DNA of 35,036 bases, from contig DULF01000107.1 in the NCBI GenBank assembly GCA_012840535.1, forward strand, positions 1 to 35,036, read 5' to 3'. Of this stretch, positions 23,722-32,514 are shown piece by piece (position 1 is the first letter of the stretch; every line of letters begins with the position of its first letter). A program made the translations under genes and the position numbers. The stretch comes from Clostridiaceae bacterium (lineage in GTDB: Bacteria; Bacillota; Clostridia; Acetivibrionales; DUMB01). The notes beneath the pieces are model-generated. The model made no database searches and was not told the DNA's origin. It saw only the letters and a program-made list of their open reading frames with translations.

Positions 23722-23806
23722 GGGACACTCTTTTCCTGCCGAAAGACTAAACGTCAAGGAGTGTCCCGTTCAAGGTTGAGTGACACTCCTCTTCGAGGGG
23801 TGTCAC
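23722..23806. repeat. Two palindromic hairpins between convergent genes
   Basis: The first pairs GGGACACTC (23722-23730) with GAGTGTCCC (23759-23767). The second pairs GTGACACTCC (23780-23789) with GGGGTGTCAC (23797-23806) around a CTTCGAG loop region. The second is a close relative of the 43-bp repeats at 3109-3237. Lying between the stops at 23715 (plus) and 23809 (minus), they may end transcription in both directions, though T-runs are poor. Confidence 0.7.
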
Positions 23807-23808
23807 GT

Positions 23809-24666
23809 CTAATCTCTACTCTCCAGGAGTTCCTTTACGTAATTCGGCAATGCAAAGCTTCCTACGTGAATATCAGTGTTATAGTACTTGGTTTTTAAAC
23901 CCAGACTGTTCCAGGCCTCTGCATTGATATCACGAACAGGGTCAAATACCTTTGACGCAAAGCCGAAAAGCCAGTGGCCTGACGGATAAGTCGGAATATG
24001 TGCCTGATACACTTTGCAAATTGGGAAAAATTCCCGTATGCGCACATGGGCCCGCTTCATGGATTTTGCATACTCGCTATAATATGGGTTTTCGTGCTGA
24101 TTAACAAGAATTCCGTTGTCTTTCAATGCCTTAAAGCAATTGCCGTAAAATTCCTTAGTAAAAAGGCCTTCCCCCGGTCCGAAAGGGTCGGTCGAGTCTA
24201 CTATGATAAGGTCGTATTCATTTTCCTTTCTGCGGACAAACTTTAGCCCGTCCTCAAAATAAAGGCGCACTCTTTCATCATCAAGCTTGCAGGCTGTTTG
24301 CGGAAGATACTCCCTGCAAACATCAACAACCAGTTTGTCTATTTCAACCATGTCAATTTTTTCAACAGAAGAGTATCTGGTCAGTTCACGTACTGTACCA
24401 CCATCCCCTCCGCCAATAACAAGCACATTTTTAATGGAAGGATTTGTCGCCATGGGCACATGCACAATCATATCATGATAAATAAATTCATCCTTTTCGG
24501 TAACCATCATAAGGCCATCCAAAGTCAGAAATCTGCCAAATTCCTTCGACTCAAAAACATCAATCCTCTGGAACTCACTCTGCCCGGAGTACAAATGTTT
24601 ATTGACTTTTATCTCAAAACGCACATTTTTAGTATGCTGTTCTGTATACCACAATTCCAATTCCAT
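23809..24666 (-). CDS. speE: Spermidine synthase (polyamine aminopropyltransferase)
   Basis: This 285-residue enzyme transfers aminopropyl from decarboxylated SAM to putrescine or a related amine. Seen are the N-terminal beta domain ('LELWYTEQHTKNVRFEIKV'), the SAM-type loop 'VLVIGGGDGGTVRELTRY', 'DMVEIDKLVVDVCREYLP' and 'YDLIIVDSTDPFGPGEGLFT' with the catalytic Asp. TGGAGGA lies eight bases before ATG 24666. The start overlaps nothing and lies four bases after the speA stop, so the gene is the third cistron of the polyamine operon. Confidence 0.95.
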   Translation of the reverse strand: MELELWYTEQHTKNVRFEIKVNKHLYSGQSEFQRIDVFESKEFGRFLTLDGLMMVTEKDEFIYHDMIVHVPMATNPSIKNVLVIGGGDGGTVRELTRYSSVEKIDMVEIDKLVVDVCREYLPQTACKLDDERVRLYFEDGLKFVRRKENEYDLIIVDSTDPFGPGEGLFTKEFYGNCFKALKDNGILVNQHENPYYSEYAKSMKRAHVRIREFFPICKVYQAHIPTYPSGHWLFGFASKVFDPVRDINAEAWNSLGLKTKYYNTDIHVGSFALPNYVKELLESRD

Positions 24667-24670
24667 AAGA

Positions 24671-26122
24671 CTATTCCTCCACAATGTTTATTTTTTCTAT
24701 TTTCATGTCTTCTGTTCCTGTAAGGAAACTTCCCTTTTCTTTAGCATAGAATATATATTCAAGCGCTTCCCGTGTAATTTTCTCTCCCGGCGCAAGTACC
24801 GGTATTCCTGGCGGATAGCACATTACAAACTCCGCGCATACTTGCCCTTCGCTCTCTTCTATCGGTATAGATCTCTTGCTGCTGTAAAATGCCTGTTTCG
24901 GTGTCAAAACCACAACAGGATCAATGTATTCGTATTCCAGCATTCCTGTTTTATCTCTGGAGTAAAGGCGCTTTATCTCAGAAAGTGCAGATACAAGCCT
25001 CTCCAGTGCAAGTTCCCTGTCACCTACCGAAATTATTGCAAGAATATTTCCAACGTCCCCAAACTCAATTTGTATTCCGTACTCATCCCGTAGTATATCA
25101 TAAACCTCAACACCGGCAAGCCCAATGTCCCTGGTATGGATAGATAGCTTTGTCCGGTCAAAATTAAAAAAATCATCACCGTTTATAAGTTCCGTTGAAA
25201 AAGCATAGTAGCCCCCGATTTTGTTAATTTCCTCCCTGGCATACTGTGCAAGGCGGCTTACCCTTTCAAATATTTCTTTTCCTCTAAGCGCTAGGTTCCG
25301 TCTTGAAATATCAAGAGAAGACATTAAAAGATATGACCCGCTTGTTGTCTGGGTCAGATTTATAATCTGCCTTACATACCCGGCATTAAGCCTTTCGCCA
25401 ATTAACAAAATTGAACTTTGTGTCAAAGACCCGCCTGTTTTATGCATACTTACCGCTGCCATGTCCGCTCCTGCCTTCATGGCTGCAACAGGCATGCCGT
25501 CTCCAAAATAAAAATGAGTGCCATGAGCCTCATCGACCAGTACTGCCATATTGGCTTCATGCGCAAGTTCCGTTATTGTTTTTAAATCAGAGCACACCCC
25601 ATAATAGGTAGGGTTATTGACAAATACCGCCTTTGCATCCGGATTCTCCATGATGGCCTTTCTGACATCGGCAATGGACATTCCAAGGGGTATTCCAAGC
25701 CTCTTGTTCAAGCCGGGATTTACATAGACCGGAATTGCACCGCTTAAAATCAGGGCATTAATAGCGCTACGGTGCACATTTCTTGGCATGATTATTTTGT
25801 CTCCCTGTTTGCAAACGCTCAGAATCATTGCCTGGACAGCCGATGTAGTCCCATTTACCATAAAAAAGGCATGGCTTGCGCCAAAGGCTTCTGCAGCGAG
25901 CTTCTCGGCTTCACTGATTACAGAAACTGGATGGCACAAATTATCCAAAGGCTTCATTGAGTTTACATCAACAGAAAGGCACTTTTCACCGAGAAATTCC
26001 CTAAGCTCAGGATTTCCTCTTCCCTGTTTGTGCCCAGGCACATCAAAAGGCACAATCCTTCGCGATTTATATTCCAAAAGAGCCTCATAAATAGGAGCTC
26101 TCGATTGTGAAAGTTCCCCCAT
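24671..26122 (-). CDS. speA: Orn/Lys/Arg decarboxylase (probable arginine decarboxylase)
   Basis: This PLP-dependent decarboxylase of about 483 residues is of the Orn/Lys/Arg fold-I type found in Firmicutes. The PLP lysine lies in 'AAVSMHKTGGSLTQSS' (about K228), the cofactor aspartate in 'MAVLVDEAHGTHFYFGDG', and 'PFDVPGHKQGRGNPE' marks the N-terminus. In B. subtilis the homologous SpeA decarboxylates arginine to agmatine; lysine or ornithine cannot be excluded, and no agmatinase is in view. It sits between speD and speE. Start ATG 26122 ('MGELSQSRAPIYEALLEY') matches the family and has a GGGCGG site; an in-frame ATG at 26152 would overlap speD. Confidence 0.92.
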   Translation of the reverse strand: MGELSQSRAPIYEALLEYKSRRIVPFDVPGHKQGRGNPELREFLGEKCLSVDVNSMKPLDNLCHPVSVISEAEKLAAEAFGASHAFFMVNGTTSAVQAMILSVCKQGDKIIMPRNVHRSAINALILSGAIPVYVNPGLNKRLGIPLGMSIADVRKAIMENPDAKAVFVNNPTYYGVCSDLKTITELAHEANMAVLVDEAHGTHFYFGDGMPVAAMKAGADMAAVSMHKTGGSLTQSSILLIGERLNAGYVRQIINLTQTTSGSYLLMSSLDISRRNLALRGKEIFERVSRLAQYAREEINKIGGYYAFSTELINGDDFFNFDRTKLSIHTRDIGLAGVEVYDILRDEYGIQIEFGDVGNILAIISVGDRELALERLVSALSEIKRLYSRDKTGMLEYEYIDPVVVLTPKQAFYSSKRSIPIEESEGQVCAEFVMCYPPGIPVLAPGEKITREALEYIFYAKEKGSFLTGTEDMKIEKINIVEE

Positions 26123-26141
26123 TTTACACCGCCCTTCACAA

Positions 26142-26957
26142 TCAATAGACATTCATGCCGCTAAATATCTCAATCATCTCTTTACGGAGGCTCTCTATAA
26201 TCGCAAGTCTGTGCTTTGGCGGCAATTCATATACATCCTTGTTGAAAAGATAATTCTGCAGTTCTATTTCTTTTATCAGCATTTTTGTGTGGAAAATATT
26301 CGCCTGATATACATTAATATCAAGCGCATCATATTTTTTCAGGGTTTCTTCGTCTATATAATCTTGTATAGATGTTATCTCGTGATCTATAAAGCACTTT
26401 TTCCCGTTAACGTCCCTGGTAAATCCTCTGACACGGTAGTCTATGGTTATTATGTCGGAGTCAAAACTGTCGATAAGGTAATCAAGAGCATTAAGTGGTG
26501 AAATTGTGCCACATGTAGATACATCAATATCTACACGAAAAGTTGCAATAGCGTTGTCCGGATGGTATTCCGGATAAGTATGAACTGTGACGTGACTTTT
26601 ATCAAGATGTCCCACAATTACATCACGGTTTTTTAAAAATGCAAATTCACCACGATTGCATGACTTATCTATTTGCTCGGGTGGCAAAGCTGTTTCAGCT
26701 ATCAACAGCGTAACACTTGCTCCCTGAGGGTCATAGTCCTGCTTTGAAATGTTGAGAACGTGTGCACCTATTATATTTGTCACATCGCACAGGATTTTTG
26801 TCAATCTTTCGGAATTGTATTGCTCGTCAATGTACGCGATATAATCCTTTTGATCCCGCTCATCTTCTGCATAACATACATCATAAATGTTGAAGCTAAG
26901 TGTTTTTGTGAGGTTGTTAAAGCCGTATAATTTCAGCTTATTTGCCAACCCTAACAT
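26142..26957 (-). CDS. speD: S-adenosylmethionine decarboxylase proenzyme
   Basis: This 271-residue SpeD of the E. coli type closely matches '[20 protein letters not shown]' and '[13 protein letters not shown]'. Self-cleavage before Ser in '[16 protein letters not shown]' (about S121) makes the pyruvoyl cofactor. The product, decarboxylated SAM, feeds speE two genes downstream. The first codon could be GTG 26960 or ATG 26957; the ribosome site AAAAGGAA serves either. It is the first gene of the speD-speA-speE operon and has a consensus promoter immediately upstream. Confidence 0.95.
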   Translation of the reverse strand: MLGLANKLKLYGFNNLTKTLSFNIYDVCYAEDERDQKDYIAYIDEQYNSERLTKILCDVTNIIGAHVLNISKQDYDPQGASVTLLIAETALPPEQIDKSCNRGEFAFLKNRDVIVGHLDKSHVTVHTYPEYHPDNAIATFRVDIDVSTCGTISPLNALDYLIDSFDSDIITIDYRVRGFTRDVNGKKCFIDHEITSIQDYIDEETLKKYDALDINVYQANIFHTKMLIKEIELQNYLFNKDVYELPPKHRLAIIESLRKEMIEIFSGMNVY

Positions 26958-26994
26958 CACTTCCTTTTTATATTAAATAAATTGTCAACTCGAA

Positions 26995-27023
26995 ATTATA
27001 CGGTAAAGACATGGGAATGTCAA
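26995..27023 (-). promoter_or_regulatory. Consensus vegetative promoter of the speDAE operon
   Basis: On the minus strand TTGACA (27023-27018), a 17-base spacer and TATAAT (27000-26995) form a perfect sigma-A consensus. The start would be near 26988, about 30 bases before speD. Confidence 0.88.
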
Positions 27024-27061
27024 TATATATAATTGAATTATCTCCAAAAAAATCCGTCTTT

Positions 27062-27098
27062 AAAAAAGCGGCCATGGCATAAACCACAACCGCTTTTA
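27062..27098 (-). terminator. Intrinsic terminator after the S-layer-type protein gene
   Basis: AAAAGCGG (27064-27071) pairs with CCGCTTTT (27090-27097), followed on the minus strand by a T-run. It lies between the stop at 27152 and the speD promoter. Confidence 0.8.
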
Positions 27099-27151
27099 CC
27101 TGCAATCCGGGCTGCTGAATATTTTTCAGGAGCTATTTTCGCAATTCATTA

Positions 27152-30100
27152 TTAATTTATAAATTTCAAGTACTGCAACATTCTTTCTATTATTGCTGCA
27201 GCTTCAGCTCGCGTAGCGTTGGCATGTGGATCAAAGTCCCCTTTATCTCTACCTATAATTATGCCTGTATTAGTACAGACCGCAGCAGCATGTTTTGCAT
27301 AATCATCAATCATTTCAGCATCACTGAACTTTGACAGGCAAGCCTCTACATCTTCTATTTCTACATCTATTCCTACGAAAGTCAAAGCGTTGTAAATCAT
27401 AATTGCCATATCCTGCCTCAGAATATATTTCTGAGGATAAAATCTTCCATCACCTGAACCATTGATCAGGCCTGCTTTAAAGGCTGTTCTTATATCTTCT
27501 GCAAACCATTCATCGTTAACATCTTCAAAGTCCTCTGTGCCCTCTTCTTCCGTAATTCCTAATGCTCTGGTTATCATAACTGCAAATTCGGCTCTTGTGA
27601 CATACTCATCAGGATGATAGTTACCGTTTCCCTTTCCGAAAACAATTTGCCTTGTAGCAAGTTTTTCAACGTTTTTCCTGGACCAATGATTCTGAATGTC
27701 TTCAAAGGTTAAACACAAGTAAATTACTGTAAACTTCCCGTTGCCGCGATATTTTATAATTGCTTTGTTGCCGTCTCCCGACTTCTCAAATATGGATGGC
27801 GCGAAAGTTAGTACCTTGGAATTGTCAATGTATTTCATTGCCGTAGTGCTGTAAGGGTCAATTTTGTCAAGTTTATTTATAGTTCGTGTCACATAACAGT
27901 CATAGGCATTTATATATTTGCTTCCGCCAGAATCTGAATCGACTCCGACTCTGAAATCAAAAGTGCCGCATAGTATGCTTGCTCCTAAATCCTCAGCAGC
28001 TTTGCCAACTTCAGACAGAATGTCTTTATCCATAACTTTTTCAATCAGTATAAATACCTTGCTGTTCCACATGGTTGTATTTAATTCTTTTATTATTTCC
28101 TTAACATCTACACATTTCAGAGGAAGTTGATAGGAAGCCAAATCCCATTCAAATACCAATAATCCTTCGGGATACTTTTCCCTGATCTCATCAAAGAAAC
28201 TTCCTCTGAGCCACAATTTCGCATTGTTCCCAACTTCTGAAGTTTTAAAAACAAAGGTGCCGTTTTCATCTTTTACGTCTTCCCTGTATATTGTCTGAAC
28301 AACCTTATCATCTACAATTATTTCTCCAATAGGAGTTCTTACCGGTGTTATTATTGGTGGAGGTATTACTTTTGCAGTTACGTTTATTGTTGCACTGGCA
28401 GGGGGTATATCTCCCGGCCAAATTTCACTCTGGTCCCCATTTACACCAGCCGGCATGAGTTCTGCAATTGGTGGGAATCCAGCATAGACAGTTGTCGTAC
28501 CTTCTTTCAGTCCCGTGATTAAACCATTTTCATCAACCGCTGCAAGTTCAGGGTCGTCGACCCAATAATAGACTTCATCAGTAACTATTGTTTCATCAGG
28601 AACGCCATCATCATCGACATCATAATTTAGCAGCTTTACACAAGCTTGCTTTGATTCTCCGACTTTTACATTATATATATCGGGATCAAATACCAGCCTG
28701 GGTTGTTCTGGTTCGACGGTCAGGAAAATAACTTTTGTGCCGATATTACTATATATCTCAGGATCACATCCACCACTTCCGGTAAATTCAAGCATTTCCC
28801 GTTCTATCTCTTCAAATGCAACCAGGAAACTGGGATTGTTTGAGTTGTAAGCTATACAGGGATTATACTCATTCTTGTCCGATTCAGTAAGCTTTGTTTT
28901 TGTACCTGCCGGTTTTCTTTCAGAAGCGTCAATAAGTTGATAGAATATGGCAATTTCCGGCATATCATTAATAAACACATGCTCTTCCCATACAACTAAA
29001 AAATATCCGCTCCCATATGCGACAGCCGGCATTGCACAATAATCAAAATCTACGCCATTAGTTTCACCAACCACAGTTTCCACGGTAGTAACAGCAACTG
29101 GATTACCCGTAATGTCTATAATACTTACATATGCGCCAAATATTTTGCCGTATTCCTCATCACCTGAATCGGCCTGCCATACAACAAGGAAGTTCCCATT
29201 TCCATCACCGGCAACTGAGGGGTACAGCTTGAATACATCATCTTTTTCACTGCTACCGATAACGAATTTATCACCTATGGTTTTACCTACTGCAGTATAA
29301 TCTACAAGTTGGCCATAAATATTTGTGCCCTGATAATAGCCTTCTGATGTGAAATAATCATTTTCATACCATACAACAAGAAAACAGCCGCTTTTTTCAT
29401 CAAACGCCAAATCAGGGTAATACTTGTAGTCTTTTTCATCTTCATCACTACTACCTATGGTAAAAATACTAGACATCTCACCATTATTTGCATTGATAAA
29501 ACGTCCGCATAAAATGGGGTGTATCTGATACCCTTCCTCGATGTCTTCAACCCATACTACAAGGAATACATTGTTTTTGCTGTCATATGCCACACGGGGA
29601 GCATAAATTAAAACATCGCAATCTCCGCTTGAAATTATCAATTTGGACCCATTAAGGCTTCCGTCAGAATTAATCTTTTGCCCAAGCACGCAGAATTTGT
29701 AGCCTTTTCCTTCAACATTTATTTCATCAATCCATACTGCAAAATATCCATTCTCTTCTTCCTCATTGCCTGCTTTCCAATATACGCTTGAAAGTTTCTC
29801 TAAGTTATAGAAATAATAACAGTCAGATATTAATTTTTCCCCGGATATCGGATATCCATTTTCATTATAAAATCTCCCATACCGTCCCATATATGACGGC
29901 CAGTATTCTATATTTGAATTTGCGGTAAACTCCCAACCATATTCAATATCCTTGGAATAGGTAATAAAATAATTATCCTGCACGGGATCAAAGGAAGCAC
30001 ATGGACTTCTCAGATAGTAGCGTGAGAGACTAGCAGTTCCATAAGCCTCAATGATCAGGGAAATATTATCTGTCCCGGAGTTAAAAATATCTATGTCCAG

Positions 30101-30250
30101 TTCAGATAACGGAATTTTGAATTCATATGTTTTGTGCTGGTATTCCACCTTATCAGTGTAAATAAATGCAGTCTGGCCCCATTTATTCTCATTGGCAGAT
30201 ACTTTGTATTCTTTAATATCTTTTGCTGTTTTAATATAGACCTTTTGCAT
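27152..30250 (-). CDS. S-layer-homology surface protein, main C-terminal part (frameshifted)
   Basis: About 1030 residues. Six segments with 'xFLVVWxE'-type cores (for example 'NVFLVVWVEDIEEGYQI', 'NFLVVWQADSGDEEYG') recur every 58-64 residues, like blades of a beta-propeller. A Big_2-like Ig domain follows ('VYYWVDDPELAAVDENGLIT'), then a mixed region, and three SLH domains at the C-terminus ('FEDIQNHWSRKNVEKLA', 'FEDVNDEWFAEDIRTAF', 'KFSDAEMIDDYAKHAAA'). SLH domains tether proteins to secondary cell-wall polymer. The frame lacks a signal peptide because it is the continuation of the fragment starting at 31022; one extra A in 30243-30246 separates them. The apparent start at 30250 is not a true start. 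Confidence 0.88.
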   Translation of the reverse strand: MQKVYIKTAKDIKEYKVSANENKWGQTAFIYTDKVEYQHKTYEFKIPLSELDIDIFNSGTDNISLIIEAYGTASLSRYYLRSPCASFDPVQDNYFITYSKDIEYGWEFTANSNIEYWPSYMGRYGRFYNENGYPISGEKLISDCYYFYNLEKLSSVYWKAGNEEEENGYFAVWIDEINVEGKGYKFCVLGQKINSDGSLNGSKLIISSGDCDVLIYAPRVAYDSKNNVFLVVWVEDIEEGYQIHPILCGRFINANNGEMSSIFTIGSSDEDEKDYKYYPDLAFDEKSGCFLVVWYENDYFTSEGYYQGTNIYGQLVDYTAVGKTIGDKFVIGSSEKDDVFKLYPSVAGDGNGNFLVVWQADSGDEEYGKIFGAYVSIIDITGNPVAVTTVETVVGETNGVDFDYCAMPAVAYGSGYFLVVWEEHVFINDMPEIAIFYQLIDASERKPAGTKTKLTESDKNEYNPCIAYNSNNPSFLVAFEEIEREMLEFTGSGGCDPEIYSNIGTKVIFLTVEPEQPRLVFDPDIYNVKVGESKQACVKLLNYDVDDDGVPDETIVTDEVYYWVDDPELAAVDENGLITGLKEGTTTVYAGFPPIAELMPAGVNGDQSEIWPGDIPPASATINVTAKVIPPPIITPVRTPIGEIIVDDKVVQTIYREDVKDENGTFVFKTSEVGNNAKLWLRGSFFDEIREKYPEGLLVFEWDLASYQLPLKCVDVKEIIKELNTTMWNSKVFILIEKVMDKDILSEVGKAAEDLGASILCGTFDFRVGVDSDSGGSKYINAYDCYVTRTINKLDKIDPYSTTAMKYIDNSKVLTFAPSIFEKSGDGNKAIIKYRGNGKFTVIYLCLTFEDIQNHWSRKNVEKLATRQIVFGKGNGNYHPDEYVTRAEFAVMITRALGITEEEGTEDFEDVNDEWFAEDIRTAFKAGLINGSGDGRFYPQKYILRQDMAIMIYNALTFVGIDVEIEDVEACLSKFSDAEMIDDYAKHAAAVCTNTGIIIGRDKGDFDPHANATRAEAAAIIERMLQYLKFIN

Positions 30251-31022
30251 AGTCCAAATTCCCATCAAAGGTATTATCAGGAGTAAAATCCAAAGATATA
30301 TACAGGTAACTGTCATCATTCGATACCCATCCATATGTATACCCCTGCGGATGCCCGGAACCCGGCACGCAATATTCCATAAAGAAAGGCTTTTTGTTTT
30401 TTACCTCATCCGGAATTCCGTCTATTGTAAGGCTATACCTTTCAGAATTGATTTTATAGGAATAAAAAAATGAGTTAACATTGATGTCCTTATAATTGTT
30501 TGCACTGGGGAACCGGAAGGGAATTTTACTGATTACGGTTTCTTCAATCCTGGCAGTTACATTAAGTATCTTATTTCCGCTTACTGAGTTAAAACTTACT
30601 ACAATACCATCTGTATCAACCGGAATAACATCAAAATCATCAGCTGACAGTTTATCAACCGGTAAGCCATCTTCTCCGTTTACAAAATCAGGAGATGATC
30701 CCCCTAGGATAAGTGAATCAATATGTGCCGCCCCGCCTCCGTTCTTAACTATGCGGATCTTTACAGAAGAATTATCTGAAATCCAGGGATTTAAGTCGAG
30801 ATTTCCTGATCTTAAAAACCTGTCATATTCCAATTCTCCTGCTTTCTTCCATTCGCCGTCCTTTTCGATCGAGATTTCCAGTACGCCATTTGGTGTAAAG
30901 TTCTTTGGATCTTTTGAATAAATTTCATTTTGTATGTTTACTGTGTTTTCAGCAGCTGCCCTCATTGGAACCAAAGAAATAAAAAGCAGAACTATCAGCA
31001 TCCAAGCTGTCCACCTTTTCAT
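30231..31022 (-). CDS. S-layer-homology surface protein, N-terminal part with signal peptide (frameshifted)
   Basis: ATG 31022 has a perfect AAGGAGGT six bases upstream. A signal peptide follows ('WTAWMLIVLLFISLVPMRAAA'), then a secreted beta-rich region ('GVLEISIEKDGEWKKAGELE', 'ARIEETVISKIPFRFPSANN') and a module 'GWVSNDDSYLYISLDFTPDN' that continues in the other frame ('VYIKTAKDIKEYKVSANENK'). Removing one A from the AAAA at 30246-30243 joins 'NLDYAK' to 'VYIKTA' and gives one protein of about 1290 residues from 31022 to 27152. As written, this piece would be secreted but not anchored. Confidence 0.85.
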   Translation of the reverse strand: MKRWTAWMLIVLLFISLVPMRAAAENTVNIQNEIYSKDPKNFTPNGVLEISIEKDGEWKKAGELEYDRFLRSGNLDLNPWISDNSSVKIRIVKNGGGAAHIDSLILGGSSPDFVNGEDGLPVDKLSADDFDVIPVDTDGIVVSFNSVSGNKILNVTARIEETVISKIPFRFPSANNYKDINVNSFFYSYKINSERYSLTIDGIPDEVKNKKPFFMEYCVPGSGHPQGYTYGWVSNDDSYLYISLDFTPDNTFDGNLDYAKGLY

Positions 31023-31198
31023 AATACACCTCCTTAAAATTATTTCATTGACCAGTATTAATGGCACAATGACTAAATTTATACTATTGATATAACTTAT
31101 AATAATATATTTCCCATTTTTTCCAAATATATGTATTATTTATAAATTTATTAAATTATGAAACTTTATTCCTATATCATATGCAAAAATTTCCTGAC

Positions 31199-31231
31199 AA
31201 AAAAGCCCTGGAATAAATCCAAGGCTTTTTT
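31199..31231 (-). terminator. Intrinsic terminator after the chromate transporter genes
   Basis: AAAAAAGCC-CTGG and CCA-AGGCTTTTTT pair around a short loop. On the minus strand six T follow. It lies about 60 bases after the stop at 31292. The rest of the 31023-31291 gap is AT-rich and holds only the surface-protein upstream region. Confidence 0.85.
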
Positions 31232-31291
31232 ATACCAAGCACCCTAAATATATTTTTCCGATTATTATTTTAAAACCAGAACATTATACTT

Positions 31292-31855
31292 TTAAAACTT
31301 GAACAATATACCGGCTATTGCCGCAAATGCAATATAAACTATCGGATGCTTTTTATATTTGTTAGAAAAATATAAAATAACTGCAAATAAAGTGAGAGAC
31401 TTAATATTAATCAGATCCGTAACAGCTTTTGTTTCAAAGAATTTATTGATATTAAATAGTGATATTTTTACAACTTCAAATCCCGCAGCTCCTATTAATC
31501 CGACAACAGCAGGCCTTAGCCCGTAGAATGCAGACTTTACAAGGGGTTTTTCACTAAACTTCATGTAGTAATGCGCAATCAGCACTATTACTATTATTGA
31601 CGGTGCGACAATACCTGCGACAGCGATTGCCCCTCCAGGTATCCCTGCTGTTTTAAAGCCCACATAGGTTGCCATGTTTATCCCGATAGGCCCCGGTGTG
31701 GATTCGGAAACTGCAATCATATCAACGAGCTCCTGTGAAGTAAACCAATCGGTTTTATCGGAAAGGTCCTGGAGAAACGGTATAGTAGCCAGACCTCCGC
31801 CTACCGCAAACAGGCCGATTTTGAAAAACTCAAAAAACAAAAGGATGTATATCAT
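31292..31855 (-). CDS. Chromate transporter, half-size subunit (second)
   Basis: This 187-residue membrane protein is one half of a split CHR-family transporter. Family marks are 'FEFFKIGLFAVGGGLATIPF', 'ESTPGPIGINMATYVGFKTA' and 'GLRPAVVGLIGAAGFEVV'. It has about five to six hydrophobic helices. CHR proteins expel chromate or move sulfate-like anions; the native substrate in anaerobes is uncertain. Its ATG overlaps the stop of the other half (ATGA, 31852-31855), so the two are translated together and probably form a heterodimer. Confidence 0.92.
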   Translation of the reverse strand: MIYILLFFEFFKIGLFAVGGGLATIPFLQDLSDKTDWFTSQELVDMIAVSESTPGPIGINMATYVGFKTAGIPGGAIAVAGIVAPSIIVIVLIAHYYMKFSEKPLVKSAFYGLRPAVVGLIGAAGFEVVKISLFNINKFFETKAVTDLINIKSLTLFAVILYFSNKYKKHPIVYIAFAAIAGILFKF

Positions 31856-32394
31856 TTTGCTTCAATCCTTTTAATATTGATAATTATACCGAAAGCTGCT
31901 GATGCAACTATAACAATAACCGGTGAAATATTTGTAAAAGCCGTAACGGCAAAAGCCACACAAAATACAGTTATACCTTTCCAGTCCTTCACCGAATTCT
32001 TCCACATTTTTATAATAGCATTTAGTATAAGAACTGCCACAGCTACTCTTATGCCGGAAAATGCATGTTTTACAATGGCATAATCCTGGAAATTTCTGAA
32101 AAACGCCGCTATCAGTGTAATTATAACCAACGAAGGAAATACCATTCCAGCCGTTGCCACAATCGCACCTATTATCCCTTTACGTTTATATCCTATGAAA
32201 GTTGCCGTGTTTACAGCAATTATCCCTGGCGTAGACTGTCCAATTGCATAATAATCAAGTATTTCCTCATCTGTAGCCCAGTTTCTTTTTTCCACTATCT
32301 CTTTCTGTATCATAGGGAGCATCGCATACCCGCCCCCAAATGTAAAGCCACCTATACGGCAAAAAATAATAAAAAGCTGCCACAGTTCCTTCAT
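31852..32394 (-). CDS. Chromate transporter, half-size subunit (first)
   Basis: This 180-residue partner of the following gene has the same plan: 'FCRIGGFTFGGGYAMLPMIQ', 'GQSTPGIIAVNTATFIGYK' and 'FSGIRVAVAVLILNAIIKMW'. It lies about 120 bases after the antiporter stop in the same direction. Short-chain CHR genes typically occur as such adjacent, non-identical pairs whose products adopt opposite membrane topologies. Confidence 0.92.
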   Translation of the reverse strand: MKELWQLFIIFCRIGGFTFGGGYAMLPMIQKEIVEKRNWATDEEILDYYAIGQSTPGIIAVNTATFIGYKRKGIIGAIVATAGMVFPSLVIITLIAAFFRNFQDYAIVKHAFSGIRVAVAVLILNAIIKMWKNSVKDWKGITVFCVAFAVTAFTNISPVIVIVASAAFGIIINIKRIEAK

Positions 32395-32514
32395 TCAACT
32401 TCATCCTCGTTTCAAACAATCAACAATATGCAAAAAAATTATCTCGGCATGGAACATAATCAACTCAATAATAGTCCCTGCCATCAATTATTATAATTAT
32501 AACCGGATTAATCT

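Noticed and set aside
30243-30246. Programmed ribosomal frameshifting in the surface-protein gene
   Set aside because: AAAA alone is not a known slippery heptamer, and no stimulatory structure is evident; an indel is simpler. The same reasoning applies to the G5 run at 14735-14739.
31292-32394. Split chromate transporter as a frameshifted single gene
   Set aside because: Each half has its own start, conserved family N-terminus and ATGA coupling, as is normal for short-chain CHR pairs.
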